Positions 27,910 through 38,432 are shown, counted from the first letter of the stretch. The stretch: DNA of 64,000 nt from UBA1926 sp002337215 (GCA_963973795.1 CAXBAF010000022.1:6686-70685), one strand, 5' to 3'. Translations and numbers: made by a program. The notes: generated by a model from the sequence alone, not told the origin.

Positions 27910-28094
27910 TCCAGTACCCCCATCACCCGGCGTGAGGGGGCGAATCGAGTCCGATAATTGTCAGCCGGGCCGAGTCACCTGCCCAGAATCGGGTGGGATG
28001 ACCCGACAGCGCGTGCTGGCCTGACAAGAATGATTCCCGCAGGATCGGATTCGGCATCACCCCGAGCCGATCTCGCGAAGCCGTAAGGGACACG

Positions 28095-28583
28095 ATGTCT
28101 GACCACAACGACCAACACGGACACGACGACTGGTTCCGCCACAGCTCCGACGAGGCGCTGCCCCAGCAGGAACACGCGTCCCACGTCAACACCACCGCGA
28201 TCGGGCTCACGCTGCTCGCGATCGTGTTCGGCGTGCTGCTCACCGTCGTGCTCCTGAGCATGTACTTCGTGCAGTACGCCAACACCCGCAAGGCCGAGAT
28301 GAACGAGGGCACCGGATCCGCCGAGGCGTACATCGCCTACCGCGATCAATCCGACGCGATGCTCTCGTCGTCGGGGTGGGTCGATCGGGCCGCCGGCACG
28401 GTGAACATCTCGATCGACGACGCGATGGACGCGGTCGTCGCGGACTACGCCGAGGGCAACGACGGGGCGCGGGCCGCCTGGGTCGGGCCTTCCACGCCGA
28501 AGAGCGGCAACGCGCACGGCGGCGTCACCGAGATCGTCCCGTCGGCATCGACCGGAGAGGAGCACGCCCACACGGATGGCTGA
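28095..28583 (+). CDS. Single-pass membrane protein of unknown function in the act-cox run
   Basis: A 162-residue protein with a His-rich N-terminus (DHNDQHGHDD), one transmembrane helix at about residues 36-58 and a small periplasmic domain. The domain contains 'YRDQSDAMLSSSGWVDRAAGTVNISIDDAMDAVVADY', here split by a Gly, which resembles small proteins encoded between alternative complex III and cytochrome oxidase genes in related genomes. The C-terminal end is again His-containing. It overlaps the SCO gene by eight bases, so it is co-expressed with it. A role in oxidase assembly or copper handling is inference from position only. Confidence 0.75.
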   Translation: MSDHNDQHGHDDWFRHSSDEALPQQEHASHVNTTAIGLTLLAIVFGVLLTVVLLSMYFVQYANTRKAEMNEGTGSAEAYIAYRDQSDAMLSSSGWVDRAAGTVNISIDDAMDAVVADYAEGNDGARAAWVGPSTPKSGNAHGGVTEIVPSASTGEEHAHTDG

Positions 28584-29586
28584 CCGCGTGCGCACATCCC
28601 GAGCCCGAGCCAAGACCGGCATCTGCCGGCTCGCCGCGCGTGCTCTGCCCGGCATCGCCCGGGCCTTCGCCGCGTGCGCAACGTTCGCCGCCGTCTCCGC
28701 CGCCCTTGTCGCGACGCCCGGTGCCAGCGCCCAGGTGCTCATGGACGAACTTCCCGAGCAGATCCAGGGCGTCGAAGTCGACGAGAAACTGGGCCTCTCG
28801 GTCGCAACCCGTCTGACGTTCACCGACTCAGCCGGGCGCTCACTCCCGCTGGCAGAGATCTTCAACGGCGACAAGCCGGTCGTCATCGCCCCGGTCTATT
28901 TCGGGTGCCCGACAATCTGCCCGCTCGTTCTCGAGCGGCTCACGAACTCGTTCCGAGACCTCGACTACACGATCGGCGAGGACTTCTCGGTCATCGTGTT
29001 CAGCATCGATCCGTCAGAAGGGCCGACCGAATCGAACGCGGCGAAGATGCGGTACGCGTCGTCCTACACCGCCGGGGCGGCCCGGGACGAATCGGCCGTG
29101 CAGGAAGGCTGGCACTTCCTGACCGGCGACGAGACCAGCATCGCCGAGTTCGCCGGCTCGCTCGGCTGGGGGTTCAAGGCCCTGCCAAACGGTGAGTTCA
29201 GCCATCCCAGCGCGGTTCTGGTCACGTCGCCCGAAGGCAAACTGACGCGTTACATCTACGGCTTCGACTTTCCTGCCAAGCAGATGAAGCTCAGCCTGCT
29301 CGACGCGAGCGAGGGCCGCATCGCCGAGAGTCTGGGCGACCGCATCCTGCATTACTGCTACCGCTTCGACCCGCTCGCCGGCGCGTACACGATGGAGGCG
29401 ATGGCGGTCATGCGAGTGGCGGGCGTGCTCACGATCATCGGGCTCGTCGTGCTGATCGGCGGGCTGTTCGCGTGGGAGAAAGCGCGGAACCGGAGCGGGA
29501 CCCCCGAAACCGAAACGAGCTCTCGCGCGTCAACGAACACCGGAACGGAATCATCGAACGGGAGCCCGGCCGCGCTGTCGGCCTGA
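28576..29586 (+). CDS. sco: SCO1/SenC-family copper chaperone
   Basis: A membrane-attached thioredoxin-fold protein (336 residues) predicted to deliver copper to the CuA site of oxidase subunit II. The copper-binding CxxxC is Cys111/Cys115 in 'FGCPTICPLVLERL', and the third ligand is the His in 'GEFSHPSAVLV'. The N-terminus has a signal or anchor (about 27-52). A C-terminal helix at about 279-300 is unusual for SCO proteins, which are normally N-anchored, but is known in similar act-cox clusters. It sits directly upstream of coxB. Confidence 0.92.
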   Translation: MADRVRTSRARAKTGICRLAARALPGIARAFAACATFAAVSAALVATPGASAQVLMDELPEQIQGVEVDEKLGLSVATRLTFTDSAGRSLPLAEIFNGDKPVVIAPVYFGCPTICPLVLERLTNSFRDLDYTIGEDFSVIVFSIDPSEGPTESNAAKMRYASSYTAGAARDESAVQEGWHFLTGDETSIAEFAGSLGWGFKALPNGEFSHPSAVLVTSPEGKLTRYIYGFDFPAKQMKLSLLDASEGRIAESLGDRILHYCYRFDPLAGAYTMEAMAVMRVAGVLTIIGLVVLIGGLFAWEKARNRSGTPETETSSRASTNTGTESSNGSPAALSA

Positions 29587-29616
29587 CGAGCATACCGCAA
29601 GACCCAGGACGCACCC

Positions 29617-30852
29617 ATGCACCCGCTGCTGACACTCGCCACAGTCCCCCCGCTCAAGCTCGCCCATGAGCACCCCGCCAACGCCGGCGAAGGGCTCAGC
29701 GGTTTCTTCTTCCGCAGCGCCGGGATGAACGACGCGGCGATCGAAACCGACGGCCTGTTCATGCTGATCTTCTGGTTCAGCGTGTTCTTCTTTGTTCTGC
29801 TGATGGGGCTGATGGTCTACTGGTGCTTCTTCAAGTACCGCCGCAAGCCGGGCGTCCCGATCCAGCGCAGCCCCGCTCATAACGGCCCGCTCGAGATCTT
29901 CTGGACCGTCGTCCCCTCGTCGGCCCTGTTGGTCATCTTCTTCCTCGGCCTCTGGACCTACACCACCCGCCAGATCGGTTCGAGCGACGCGCTCGAACTC
30001 AACCTCAAGGGCTGGAAGTGGGGCTGGGGTGTCACCTATCCCAACGGGGCGGAGAGCCAGTGGAACCTCACGCTCGACCCGGGAGGCACCCGCACCGCGC
30101 CCGTCTTTATCGTTCCCGAGGACACCCTTGTCTCGCTGACGATGACGAGCCAAGACGTGATCCACTCGTTCTGGATCCCCGATTACCGAGTCAAATCGGA
30201 CCTGTTCCCCAACCGCTACACGGGATACTCCTTCCGGACCCAGAAGCTCCCGGCGGACGCGGACGTCCACCCCGAGTACGGCGCCTATCAGGACCACTGG
30301 ATCTTCTGCGCCGAGTACTGCGGCGACTACCACTCCGAGATGGCGGGCGTGCTCCGCGTTATGAACGCCGCGGGATATGCAAGGGCGATGGACGAATTCG
30401 ACATCGGCAACAAGTCCCCCGTCGAGATCGGCGCGGGTGTCTTTACCTCCAAGTGCGCCACGTGCCACTCCGCCGACGGGGCGGCCAACACCGGGCCGAC
30501 CTGGCTCAACCTCTACGGGTACGAGCAGCCTCTCGCCGACGGCACCACGGTCCTCGCGGACGAGAACTATCTCCGCGAATCGATCCTGTATCCGGGTCGA
30601 AAGATCCACGCGGGGTATGCGAACGTGATGCCGCAGTTCCAGGGCCTGCTCAGCGATGTCCAACTCGACGGGCTGATCGCTTACATGAAGAGCCTCAGCG
30701 ACAGGGGATCGACCCCCGCCGACCCCGCCGAGCAGGGCGAGACCGGAGACGCCGGAGCCGAGACCGCCCCGGGAGACCCGGCGGACTCACAGAACACCGA
30801 CACCAATGATGCGGCAGAGGGTGCCGACCAAGCCCCACTTCCGACCGACTGA
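29617..30852 (+). CDS. coxB: Cytochrome c oxidase subunit II with fused cytochrome c domain (caa3 type)
   Basis: Receives electrons at CuA and passes them to subunit I. 411 residues: signal region, two transmembrane helices (about 48-70 and 97-115) and a cupredoxin domain with CuA ligands His183, Cys231, Glu233, Cys235, His239 and Met242 ('CAEYCGDYHSEM'). A C-terminal cytochrome c domain has CATCH at 280-284 and a likely axial Met near 338 ('NVMPQFQG'). The fused cytochrome makes this a caa3-type enzyme. A low-complexity acidic tail follows (about 364-411). Confidence 0.95.
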   Translation: MHPLLTLATVPPLKLAHEHPANAGEGLSGFFFRSAGMNDAAIETDGLFMLIFWFSVFFFVLLMGLMVYWCFFKYRRKPGVPIQRSPAHNGPLEIFWTVVPSSALLVIFFLGLWTYTTRQIGSSDALELNLKGWKWGWGVTYPNGAESQWNLTLDPGGTRTAPVFIVPEDTLVSLTMTSQDVIHSFWIPDYRVKSDLFPNRYTGYSFRTQKLPADADVHPEYGAYQDHWIFCAEYCGDYHSEMAGVLRVMNAAGYARAMDEFDIGNKSPVEIGAGVFTSKCATCHSADGAANTGPTWLNLYGYEQPLADGTTVLADENYLRESILYPGRKIHAGYANVMPQFQGLLSDVQLDGLIAYMKSLSDRGSTPADPAEQGETGDAGAETAPGDPADSQNTDTNDAAEGADQAPLPTD

Positions 30853-30927
30853 TTCGTTCCGGGGCGCCGGCCCCCATATGTTCAAGATCCGGCACCCACA
30901 CCCGCCGCGGGCGGGAGGAGCAGACCG

Positions 30928-32757
<1,830 letters not shown>

Positions 32758-32773
32758 TCCCAACCAATCCGCC

Positions 32774-32797
32774 CCGCCCGCGAGCCATCGCGGGCGG
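32774..32797 (+). other. Intercistronic hairpin between coxA and coxC
   Basis: A perfect 10-base-pair stem (32774-32783 with 32788-32797) with loop GCCA, no T run. It is more likely an mRNA-stabilising or processing element than a terminator, because coxC follows within 75 bases. Confidence 0.5.
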
Positions 32798-32871
32798 CGG
32801 CATTCGAGCGTGAGACCGCGACGCAGTCCGACAAGGGCCTCGCGGATAGAAAAGACAAGGGAGCCCGCGGC

Positions 32872-33564
32872 ATGACCGCCATCAACCCAGAGAAACCCGA
32901 CCTCGCCGCCAAGCCGAGCGGCATGCCGTGGGAGCGCTACACCCAGCAGCACCACTGGCGCAACGCCGAGGACGAGTTCGATGCCGCCAAGTTCGGCATG
33001 TGGCTCTTCCTCTCGACCGAGGTCCTGCTCTTCGCCGGCATCTTCGTCGCCTACGCGATCCTCCGGATGATGCACCCCCAAGCCTTCGCCAACGGGTCGC
33101 ACTACCTCGACGTGAAGTGGGGCGGGCTCAACACCGTCATCCTGCTTCTCAGCTCATGGACGGTCGCCATGTCCGTCCGCTGCGCCCAGCTCAACCAGCA
33201 GAAGTGGCTCCGCATCAACCTGATCATCACGCTGATCTGCGCCGTGCTCTTCTTCGCCATCAAGCTCACGTTCGAGTACATCCCCAAGTGGTCCGACGGC
33301 AAGCGTCCCGGCGCCCTGTTCGATTACCCCTACGCGTCCGATCCCTATGAGCCGCTGTGGTGGTCGGTCTACTACGCCGCGACCGGCATCCACGCCCTCC
33401 ACGTCATCATCGGTGCGGGGCTCATCACCTGGGTCCTCGTCCGGTCGTTCAAGGGCAAGTACGGCCCCAAGAATTACGCGATGGTCGAGACGAGCGGCCT
33501 CTACTGGCACCTCGTCGACCTCATCTGGATCTTCCTTTTCCCCCTCCTGTATCTGATCCACTGA
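32872..33564 (+). CDS. coxC: Cytochrome c oxidase subunit III
   Basis: A 230-residue membrane subunit of the oxidase, structural and without a cofactor, with five helices. Family motifs are 'KFGMWLFLSTEVLLFAGIF' near residue 41, 'WWSVYYAATGIHALHVIIG' near 165 and the terminal 'LYWHLVDLIWIFLFPLLYL', as in short subunit III proteins lacking the first two helices. GGGAG sits ahead of the ATG. Confidence 0.95.
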   Translation: MTAINPEKPDLAAKPSGMPWERYTQQHHWRNAEDEFDAAKFGMWLFLSTEVLLFAGIFVAYAILRMMHPQAFANGSHYLDVKWGGLNTVILLLSSWTVAMSVRCAQLNQQKWLRINLIITLICAVLFFAIKLTFEYIPKWSDGKRPGALFDYPYASDPYEPLWWSVYYAATGIHALHVIIGAGLITWVLVRSFKGKYGPKNYAMVETSGLYWHLVDLIWIFLFPLLYLIH

Positions 33565-33601
33565 TCCCCCCTTTCCCCACACGACCACACCGGAACACAC
33601 C

Positions 33602-34546
33602 ATGTCACACGACGCAGCACATCCGGGTCCGGGCAACGCCGAGGGCTATGACTGGGCGGATCCGCACCACTTCCACCACGGCGACGACGCCCAGGCCGAC
33701 CACGATCATGACGGACACCACGTCACACCGTGGCAGGTCCTTGTGGGCATCCTCTTCGTTCTCCTGGGGCTCACGTTCCTCACCGTCGTGAGCGCGCAGT
33801 TCGAGACCTGGCTCATCGGGCTCGGCGTCCACATTACGCACTTCTGGAACGTCATCATCGCGATGGTCATCGCCCTCGCAAAGGCGACGCTCGTGTGCAT
33901 GTACTTCATGCACCTCAAGCACGACAACCCGCTCAACACGATGATCCTCATGACGACGCTGTTCGTCTTCCTGCTCTTCATCCTCTTCACAGGCATCGAC
34001 CTCTACGAACGCGACGCCATCAACGAGTTCAAAGCCGGCAACATCCAGGCGGGCGGCACCGGCGTCGGCGTGATGCTCGACGGGGGCAACTTCGGCGACA
34101 CCATCACCAACGCCGTCAAGCAAAAGCGAATCGACAAGTACGCCGCCGAGATCGCGACCGAGAACGGACACGTCGACGAGGCAGGCGAAGCCGCGCCGAC
34201 CGATGACGACGTCTTCGCCGCGCAGCAGAAGTTCTGGGCCGACTTCTACCACCACAAGTTCGAGGACCACCCCAAACACCTCCCGGAGCAGCACGCCTAC
34301 GACACCAGCGACATCCACGCCGAGTGGACCGCCCACCACGTCGCCGAGCACGGCGACCACCACGTCAGCACCGCCAACGAAACCGTCGCACGCCACGGCG
34401 TCACCCCGGGCCTCTTCAGCACCGAGTCCGGCCACGGATCCGGTCACGACGCCGGTCATGACACCGGTCACAGCGACGAACACCACGACACCGGCGACCA
34501 CGCGGACGACCATTCAAACGATCAATCCGAACAGAAGGACCACTAA
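33602..34546 (+). CDS. coxD: Cytochrome c oxidase subunit IV with long His-rich C-terminal extension
   Basis: The first ~140 residues form a prokaryotic subunit IV with three helices ('WQVLVGILFVLLGLTFLTVV', then a helix with 'HFWNVIIAMVIALAKATLVC' and 'MYFMHLKHD', then 'MTTLFVFLLFILF'). The family is normally about 100-120 residues; this one is 314. The added ~175 residues are hydrophilic and end in a dense His/Asp/Gly region (about 270-310). The N-terminus is also His-rich. The extension has no recognised domain; metal binding is a reasonable guess. It ends three bases before the next gene. Confidence 0.88.
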   Translation: MSHDAAHPGPGNAEGYDWADPHHFHHGDDAQADHDHDGHHVTPWQVLVGILFVLLGLTFLTVVSAQFETWLIGLGVHITHFWNVIIAMVIALAKATLVCMYFMHLKHDNPLNTMILMTTLFVFLLFILFTGIDLYERDAINEFKAGNIQAGGTGVGVMLDGGNFGDTITNAVKQKRIDKYAAEIATENGHVDEAGEAAPTDDDVFAAQQKFWADFYHHKFEDHPKHLPEQHAYDTSDIHAEWTAHHVAEHGDHHVSTANETVARHGVTPGLFSTESGHGSGHDAGHDTGHSDEHHDTGDHADDHSNDQSEQKDH

Positions 34547-34549
34547 CCC

Positions 34550-35401
34550 ATGCGGCCGAGCCGCGTCTTTTTCCTGAGCCTCGCCTTCCTCGCCACCGCG
34601 ACACTCTTGTTCAGCGCATGGCGTCTCGCCAAGCGCATCGAGTCGTGGAACGAGACCAACGGCAGGCCCATCTTCTACTTCTTCCCCGTCGAAACCACCA
34701 CCTTCACCTTCGCCGGCAACCCGATCGAGGTCACCGACGACCTCAACGACGCGGGCGAGGGCGACATCATCGTCACCTACGGCGACGACTCCCTCCGCAT
34801 CCCCGTCACCATCCCGAACGAACTCCCCCTCCCCGGCCTCTCGCGCCACGCGAACTGGCTCCGCTTCCACGTCTTCGCCAAAGCCAACGAGCGCCAGTCG
34901 TTCGACGAGTTCGAGGCCGACCTCGAATCGGGCGCGATCACCCAGCGCCTCATCGCAGTCGTCCGCACACCCTTCGGCGCCGAGCCGGGCGAGGGCCTTT
35001 TCGGCCTTGAGACCGAGGAAGACTGGGGTTGGGGTGAGGTCCGCCGGGACCGCTGGGCGTTCACGTTCCACGAGTTCCTGCCCGATGGAGGCTGGCGCAC
35101 CGAGACGCTCCGCTTCCCCGAGAGCGGCAAGGCGTTCTATCGCCGCCAGGTGAAGGCCGACAAAGAAGGCCTCCCGGCCCCGACCCGCCGGTCCGACGAA
35201 CTGAAGGAAGGCACCTGGCAGTACGACGCCGCGATCCCGCTGATGAACCGTCCCCCCGCGATCACCAGCGAGCAGCAAGCTCTCAGGAGTGCCGGGTGGA
35301 CCCTCCCTGTCGCCTCCGCGAGCGTCGTCGTCATCATGATCAGCCTGGGATTCGCCTTCGCGCCCGGCAGACGGTGGACCAAGGACGAGACGGCGGAATG
35401 A
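34550..35401 (+). CDS. Bitopic membrane protein of unknown function at the end of the act-cox run
   Basis: 283 residues with an N-terminal helix (about 6-25), a central extracytoplasmic domain of about 210 residues without cysteines or haem motifs, and a C-terminal helix (about 250-270) with a short charged tail. The central domain includes 'DLNDAGEGDIIVTYGDDSLRIPV' (split) and 'WRTETLRFPESGKAFYRRQ'. It starts three bases after coxD, with AAGGA upstream, so it belongs to the operon. I do not recognise the family; an assembly or accessory role for the oxidase is inference. Confidence 0.75.
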   Translation: MRPSRVFFLSLAFLATATLLFSAWRLAKRIESWNETNGRPIFYFFPVETTTFTFAGNPIEVTDDLNDAGEGDIIVTYGDDSLRIPVTIPNELPLPGLSRHANWLRFHVFAKANERQSFDEFEADLESGAITQRLIAVVRTPFGAEPGEGLFGLETEEDWGWGEVRRDRWAFTFHEFLPDGGWRTETLRFPESGKAFYRRQVKADKEGLPAPTRRSDELKEGTWQYDAAIPLMNRPPAITSEQQALRSAGWTLPVASASVVVIMISLGFAFAPGRRWTKDETAE

Positions 35402-35405
35402 AACG

Positions 35406-35433
35406 GCCCGCGCCGTGGTGACACGGCGCGGGC
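35406..35433 (+). terminator. Strong hairpin ending the act-cox run
   Basis: A perfect 12-base-pair stem (35406-35417 with 35422-35433) with a GTGA tetraloop, five bases after the last stop codon. There is no T run, so termination may be inefficient or factor-dependent. Confidence 0.55.
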
Positions 35434-35484
35434 ACCAGAGGGCTTCTCAAATCCCGGCCCGGTTGTATCGTTTACTTGCAAACA

Positions 35485-36213
35485 TCAAGGGCACCCGCCG
35501 ACGAACGCGTCGACGAACACCGCGATGTCGTTGAGGTCGAACACCCCGTCCGGCAACGCGAGATCCGCGAGCGGCTCACGCACAACGAACGAAGAAACGA
35601 ACGCGGAGATATCCATGAGGTCGAGCACCCCGAACGGCTCTGCGAGATCCGCCGCGCAGTCCGGCGTCCACGCCCACGACAACCCGATCTCCCCGGGCGT
35701 GTACCCGTCCACGGGCTCACCCGAAGGCGTCACGATCGAGACCCGGAACGTCGCCCCGTACGACCCGGGCGCTGTCACCGCGGCGTAGTTGTGCAGCATC
35801 CCGCCGTCCCACGCGAACCCCGCGTCCGACCCTTCCGTCCAGTGCAGGGGCTCCATGAACGACACCGAGCCGAACGCTCGGCCCGCGTAGAACCGCAGCC
35901 CGGGGTCGGCCTCAACAACCTCGATCCGGACGCCCGTCCCCGCGGGCGGCGCCCACAGCCCGCTCACCAGCCAGCCGTACTGGGCGTTGAACCGTGTCCC
36001 GTTCAGCACCGCCGCGGGCCCCGTGAACGCCTCATCGGCCTCCACCAGTTCCATGACCCCCGGGTTTTCGACCGAGAGCGAGAACGCACCCGTCCCGTCG
36101 AGGTGCACGAGCACATGGTTCATGGATCCGCCCAAAGGCGGCAACCCTCCGAAAACGGACCCGACGCCAACCATCGCCAGCCCCCCGAGGAACACAAATC
36201 TCCCGCGCATCAT
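35485..36213 (-). CDS. Secreted protein with GC-type dockerin module, paralog of the next gene
   Basis: 242 residues with a signal peptide (1-22) and a domain of about 160 residues starting 'GGSMNHVLVHLDG'. It has a C-terminal GC-type dockerin module of ~58 residues ('CAADLAEPFGVLDLMD...GGCP'). The central domain shares a series of landmarks with the upstream gene: G-M/S-x-HV, 'GPAAVLNGTRFNAQYGWLVSG' against 'GAAAVLNDSYYSSQYGWLAGG', 'GLRFYAG' against 'GLRVYEG', and 'SYGATFRV' against 'EYEASFRV'. The two are tandem paralogs overlapping by four bases (stop TGA within ATGATG). Function unknown; probably surface-displayed. Confidence 0.82.
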   Translation of the reverse strand: MMRGRFVFLGGLAMVGVGSVFGGLPPLGGSMNHVLVHLDGTGAFSLSVENPGVMELVEADEAFTGPAAVLNGTRFNAQYGWLVSGLWAPPAGTGVRIEVVEADPGLRFYAGRAFGSVSFMEPLHWTEGSDAGFAWDGGMLHNYAAVTAPGSYGATFRVSIVTPSGEPVDGYTPGEIGLSWAWTPDCAADLAEPFGVLDLMDISAFVSSFVVREPLADLALPDGVFDLNDIAVFVDAFVGGCP

Positions 36214-36854
36214 CGCGACCCCCCATCCCGCCGCCGGCGTGCCGCGAGCAGTCCACCGCCGACCAGCGCGACCCCCGCCCCGGGCGTCGGCACCGCGAAG
36301 AACGACAGCGTCACGTCCGACGTGCCATAGGAACCCACCGCGTCGCCGAACTCGTCGACCACGAAGACGCGGAAACTCGCCTCGTACTCACCCACCTCGC
36401 TCGCTGCGAACCAGTCGTGCCGCATCGCACCCGCCCAGGTGCTCCGGCTCGACGATCCATCGGTCCCGAAGATCGCGTCGTACGAGTGCATCTCGCGCAT
36501 CATCCGCAGCCCACCCTCGTAGACCCGCAGCCCCTCGTCCATCGCGATGTTCTCGATCACGATCGACTCGCCAGCGCCGAGCGAGATGAAGCCCCCGGCC
36601 AGCCAGCCGTACTGCGACGAGTAGTACGAATCGTTGAGCACCGCCGCCGCACCGCTGTAGGTGTCCTCAGGAAACGCGTGCAGTTCCACGCTCCCGGATC
36701 CCGATTCGAGGTGGACATCGATCGCCCCGTTCTCGATCGAGATCATCACGTGCTCCATGCCGCCGACGACGCGAGGCAGGTCGTCGCCCAAAGCGGACCC
36801 ACTCGCAAGCCCAACCACGCCAAGAGCCGCGACCATGAGTTCAAACGTCTTCAT
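36210..36854 (-). CDS. Secreted protein with PEP-CTERM-like (PTPG) sorting tail
   Basis: 214 residues. AAGGAGA seven bases before the ATG at 36854 fixes the start. Signal peptide 1-23, then a domain paralogous to the downstream gene. The C-terminus has 'VPTPGAGVALVGGGLLAARRRR', broken into a Pro-Thr-Pro-Gly motif, a hydrophobic helix and an Arg cluster, as in PEP-CTERM/PTPG sorting signals of planctomycetes. It therefore carries a different sorting device from its tandem paralog, which has a dockerin. The two genes are translationally coupled. No exosortase gene is in the window. Confidence 0.82.
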   Translation of the reverse strand: MKTFELMVAALGVVGLASGSALGDDLPRVVGGMEHVMISIENGAIDVHLESGSGSVELHAFPEDTYSGAAAVLNDSYYSSQYGWLAGGFISLGAGESIVIENIAMDEGLRVYEGGLRMMREMHSYDAIFGTDGSSSRSTWAGAMRHDWFAASEVGEYEASFRVFVVDEFGDAVGSYGTSDVTLSFFAVPTPGAGVALVGGGLLAARRRRDGGSR

Positions 36855-36961
36855 CGCAAAGTCTCCTTCCCCGCGCATCCGGCGGGGCTCTCTGTTCTTT
36901 GTGCCTGTTCAAAGCCGAATCTGAAATCCAATCAGACCCCGCGACCGGTGCGCAACAACAC

Positions 36962-37762
36962 TCACCGGGCGACCGCGGGGTTCCACGCATCCGTACCAGA
37001 AGCCGGATCAAACACCGTCTCGAACGCGCGCCCGACGGCGTGCCCGTCGAGCATCAGGTAGTTCGCCGTCCCGCCGTGCCGGGTCTTCGCGACCCGGTCC
37101 GACGGCGCGTCAAACTGTGACCAGAAGTGGGCCATGAAGTGGTCCACCATCACGTCCGCGTTGTCCCCCTCGCTGATCTCGCCGAACGCCACCGTCGCGC
37201 CGGGCCGGGGGATCAGGTCCCGCCGACGCCACACCCGATTCGATCCGCCCCCGAGCGGGTCGATCTCCGAAGGCGTCAGAACGAAATACACGTTCATCCC
37301 GTAGCTCCCGTCGTACACCCCCGTGCTGGTGGAGGGCGGGTCGAACGAACGCGCGTCCGTCCCGCACCGGTACAACGACTCGACCGACCCGCGCCACGAG
37401 TCGAGCCGACCCGCGAGCCGGGTCGGCTGCTCCAGATCCGCGCGCACGAACCCGTCCGCGCCCAGGTACGGCAGCAACGCCACGCTCCAGGTCGCGAGCC
37501 GAGTCCCGATCGGGTCCGGGTCGCCGAACCCGCCGACGTGGCCACTCAGCGGCAGCGCGTCGCCGTTGTCATCGCAGTACAGGTGCACGCCCTGCCCCAG
37601 CGTCCGCATCGACGCGAGACACCGGACGCGGACCGCCGACTGTCGCGCCGAACCGAGGGCCGGCAGCAGCACGGCGATCAGCAACGCGAGAATCGCGATG
37701 ACGACGAGCAATTCAATGAGCGTGAATGCGCGCACTCGGCGCGACCGCGGGTTGGAAACCAT
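36962..37762 (-). CDS. Type II pseudopilin-like protein (H-X9-DG type)
   Basis: A 266-residue protein with a prepilin N-terminus: a basic leader (VSNPRSRRVRA), then FTLIELLVVIAILALLIAVL, the cleavage and methylation motif and hydrophobic helix. The C-terminus has 'RHGGTANYLMLDGHAVG', matching the H-x9-DG motif of planctomycete pseudopilin-like proteins that occur in large families. Internally 'CLASMRTLGQGVHLYCDDNGDALP' shows the usual Cys pair (split here by the helix end). It would be processed by a prepilin peptidase. Partners and substrate are unknown. Confidence 0.88.
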   Translation of the reverse strand: MVSNPRSRRVRAFTLIELLVVIAILALLIAVLLPALGSARQSAVRVRCLASMRTLGQGVHLYCDDNGDALPLSGHVGGFGDPDPIGTRLATWSVALLPYLGADGFVRADLEQPTRLAGRLDSWRGSVESLYRCGTDARSFDPPSTSTGVYDGSYGMNVYFVLTPSEIDPLGGGSNRVWRRRDLIPRPGATVAFGEISEGDNADVMVDHFMAHFWSQFDAPSDRVAKTRHGGTANYLMLDGHAVGRAFETVFDPASGTDAWNPAVAR

Positions 37763-37893
37763 GGGCGAGCCACCCCCATCCGGCGACGTCCGCGCGACGC
37801 ATTCCTCGATGCCGATCGCGGCATCGACGTACGCACAGGGCCGTCACCAAGGTGAACCGGAAGCGTGTCAGGACACAGAATGAACGAGGAGGA

Positions 37894-38364
37894 TCAGGCG
37901 GACGCCGCGGGAGATCTGGGCGGGCCGGGCTCGACCGCGATCGTGCGCGAATCGGGCGTCGCCATCGCGACGATCTCCGTGCGATCCGTCGCGGCCGGTT
38001 CCGCGATTGCAGGCGTCGAAGATCCCAGACGCAGCACGAGCGACGCCGAGAGCAGTTCCGCGATCATCGGCAGATCGCCGCCCAGCCGCTCGGCCTGCCG
38101 GACGAGCACCGCCTGTCCGGTGCACGGGCCTTCATCGCCGCCCGATCGCGCCGACGGATCGACGCAGAGCGGGCAGTAAAGCTCGGCCGGTTCGATCGGC
38201 TGGCACGCGCACAACTCCAAGCCGCACCGCGACCAGGGCCGGTCGAGAGACAGCGTCCCGAACGGGTTGAGCCCGATGCCAGAGAGCACGAGCACACCGA
38301 CCGCGAGCCACCCGGCAATTCGGGCCATCAGACGGTCGGTACGTCGTGGGAAGTTGATCCGCAC
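37894..38364 (-). CDS. Small exported Cys-containing protein of unknown function
   Basis: 156 residues from a GTG at 38364 (or 144 from an ATG at 38328). One N-terminal hydrophobic segment (about 13-34) is followed by a cluster of five cysteines: CGLELCAC, then 'ELYCPLC' within 25 residues, and a further Cys at 'GPCTGQ'. The arrangement could bind a metal or form disulfides. The rest is Ala/Pro-rich. I do not recognise the family. It sits alone between the pseudopilin and the OmpA lipoprotein. Coding is supported mainly by length and the signal-like segment. Confidence 0.55.
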   Translation of the reverse strand: MRINFPRRTDRLMARIAGWLAVGVLVLSGIGLNPFGTLSLDRPWSRCGLELCACQPIEPAELYCPLCVDPSARSGGDEGPCTGQAVLVRQAERLGGDLPMIAELLSASLVLRLGSSTPAIAEPAATDRTEIVAMATPDSRTIAVEPGPPRSPAASA

Positions 38365-38432
38365 GCACCATTCTTCGGTCGGGAACGTCCACCGGCTCGC
38401 CGCTCAGGCAATAATTTTTCTTGGCACACAAG

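Noticed and set aside
35406..35433. Hairpin after the act-cox run as a riboswitch
   Set aside because: A simple perfect stem with a tetraloop right after a stop codon; it fits a terminator or mRNA 3' end better.
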